Below the pieces are notes generated by a model. That model was not told where the DNA came from, made no database searches, and was given only the letters and a program-made list of their open reading frames with translations. Below, one piece after another: positions 62,900-64,000 of a DNA stretch of 64,000 bases (position 1 is the stretch's first letter; the number at the start of each line of letters is the position of its first letter). Source of the DNA: Nemertoderma westbladi (lineage: Eukaryota; Xenacoelomorpha; Nemertodermatida; Nemertodermatidae); NCBI GenBank assembly GCA_032718475.1, contig JAUCBJ010001135.1, positions 42,449-106,448 of the forward strand. Reading direction: 5' to 3'. The translations under genes and the position numbers were made by a program.

Positions 62900-62922
62900 G
62901 AGTTTAACTACTCGCAGCGCCA
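62900..62922 (-). promoter_or_regulatory. Gypsy-2 primer binding site
   Basis: Minus-strand TGGCGCTGCGAGTAGTTAAA begins next to the 5' LTR, allowing for the shared CA/TG step. It has the same TGGCGC start as Gypsy-1, but the following bases differ, so a different tRNA with a GCGCCA end is implied. Confidence 0.6.
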
Positions 62923-63141
62923 TGGTATGTCTGCACTATCGGAATATCCCCAATAATATGAATATCAATAGTATATAAGGCAGACACGTATAATATAAAA
63001 GTGTAGTACAGCAGTACGAGTGTAATATCAGTACAGCATAGCAATAGGGAAAACCCTCCACCTATCTAGTGGTACCGGTATCTTAGGTACATAGTCCTAT
63101 AAGGGGCGAGCCATGTATATTGTACATATCAGTACATATCA
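62923..63141 (-). repeat. Gypsy-2 5' LTR
   Basis: 219 bp, two differences from 58028-58245. Confidence 0.95.
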
Positions 63142-63146
63142 CGGTA

Positions 63147-64000
63147 CCCCAAAGATTACATTTTTGTATTTGTGTGTTTATGTTCTTTATTATATTTTTT
63201 AAAGTATCATTACTTTGTTAATTGTTAAATGGACATTAATTTGTATATACATACAGTGCAACTAAATTGTCATGAGTAATGTCAATAAACTACTACTACT
63301 ATGTAATCCCTTCTAATTGTACTATTAAAATACAACAAAAACTTTAAACACGATTTACTCGTAATAGTATATTTTCCATCTGGTTGTCTTGCCAATACTT
63401 AACTTCTAATAACTAACTCTTGATTTACTCATCAAATCAGAATGATTTATAGCTCATTAGAGAGCTGAGATGTTGGCCAATCACATGCAAACCGAGACCG
63501 TTCGTAATATAATGCTGCGGTCGGCACTCACCAGATGGATAAGTAGCGTGATATGATCTGTCTTCCCTAATATATTCTCCAAAACAATACCTTCAATATT
63601 AGTATTGAATTAACAATGAAAATAGTATAAAATTGCCATGCACGCGTAGCAATACTATGCTACATTAATACTACTGTGTATGCGTAGTGGTAAAAGCATC
63701 TGATCTCTTGTAATTTAAGAAGACCTGATGTCTATAGGGAACCTAAGATGTTATGAGTTCAGCTCGATGTATAGAAACGAAACACGGTATTAAAACAAAT
63801 TGGACATAGGTATGCGTAGGTATGTAGTACTACAAACGCAATGCGTTCTAACAACCAATCAGAACAATCGTAGTATAAAATATCACTATGGGCTGCGGCC
63901 AATGAGATTTAAAAAAGTTAAAAATAGTTTTATTTTTGTGAGAAATCAGCGTTATTTACGTCGATTTTCACATGGAAATGGGTGAAATTTATTAGCGTCG
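63147..64000. other. Non-coding right flank
   Basis: AT-rich. AATAAACTACTACTACTA at about 63284-63301 resembles the end of a LINE with an (ACT)n tail. A stretch near 63680-63765 (GTAGTGGTAAAAGCATCTGA, later GAGTTCAGCTC) has a faint resemblance to tRNA boxes A and B. Neither is strong enough for a gene call. Confidence 0.35.

Larger units (their letters stand above)
58028..63141 (-). mobile_element. Ty3/Gypsy retrotransposon 2, complete
   Basis: A 5,114-bp element with LTRs at 58028-58245 (218 bp) and 62923-63141 (219 bp), a 5-bp duplication CGGTA (58023-58027, 63142-63146), a polypurine tract, a primer binding site and one intact 1519-codon ORF. The LTRs differ by one base change (TTAAGTAC against TTAGGTAC) and one extra G, so the insertion is recent but older than Gypsy-1. 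Confidence 0.95.

Noticed and set aside
63680-63765. tRNA-like box A/box B resemblance
   Set aside because: The cloverleaf cannot be drawn convincingly and box B deviates from GGTTCGANTCC.

Overview
The window looks like repeat-dense nuclear DNA of a metazoan, most likely an aquatic invertebrate. I infer this from the mix of BEL/Pao and Ty3/Gypsy LTR retrotransposons, RTE-like and CR1-like LINEs (one with a virus-type 2A peptide), a piggyBac transposon, MITE-like elements and long minisatellites, set in AT-rich non-coding DNA. There are no bacterial operons, and I found no convincing rRNA or tRNA gene. The species cannot be fixed from the sequence. Only one open reading frame (33040-33789) looks like a possible host gene.

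Layout. 1-12029: BEL/Pao element A on the minus strand. Its gag and pol are separated by frameshifts, pol runs off the left edge, and its 5' region is split by a full-length RTE-like LINE (5625-9385, 1075-aa ORF, 12-bp target duplication). 12030-12750: a short spacer. 12751-18284: BEL element B, plus strand, head to head with A. It carries a 5'-truncated copy of the same LINE (13-bp target duplication) and its gag is cut off. 18285-22126: AT-rich non-coding DNA with dispersed repeats. 22127-23860: a decayed second RTE-like LINE. 24190-28985: a 33-bp minisatellite of about 145 units that contains a near-identical 1,844-bp duplication and can encode proline-rich repeats. 29457-30508: a 1.05-kb element with 350-bp terminal direct repeats, a 12-bp target duplication and a hammerhead-ribozyme-like core. 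33040-33789: an orphan secreted or GPI-anchored-like protein. 34182-34515 and 36474-36602: MITE-like elements.

38449-50669 is a three-level nest. A CR1-like LINE (2A peptide, PHD finger, endonuclease, reverse transcriptase) is interrupted first by a 556-bp inverted-repeat element and then by a piggyBac transposon with TTAA duplications. The piggyBac transposase is itself interrupted by a complete Gypsy element whose two 330-bp LTRs look identical. Removing each insert with one copy of its target duplication restores the host reading frame on paper. 50670-57950: two truncated LINE tails, then a 26-bp minisatellite holding another near-complete RTE-like LINE (51628-55267). 58028-63141: a second intact Gypsy element (1519-aa ORF, two LTR differences seen). 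The last 0.9 kb is non-coding.

The coding content therefore belongs almost entirely to mobile elements. The nesting gives a relative time order: CR1-like LINE, then piggyBac, then Gypsy-1. Several families (the RTE-like LINE and both Gypsy families) look young enough to be active or recently active.
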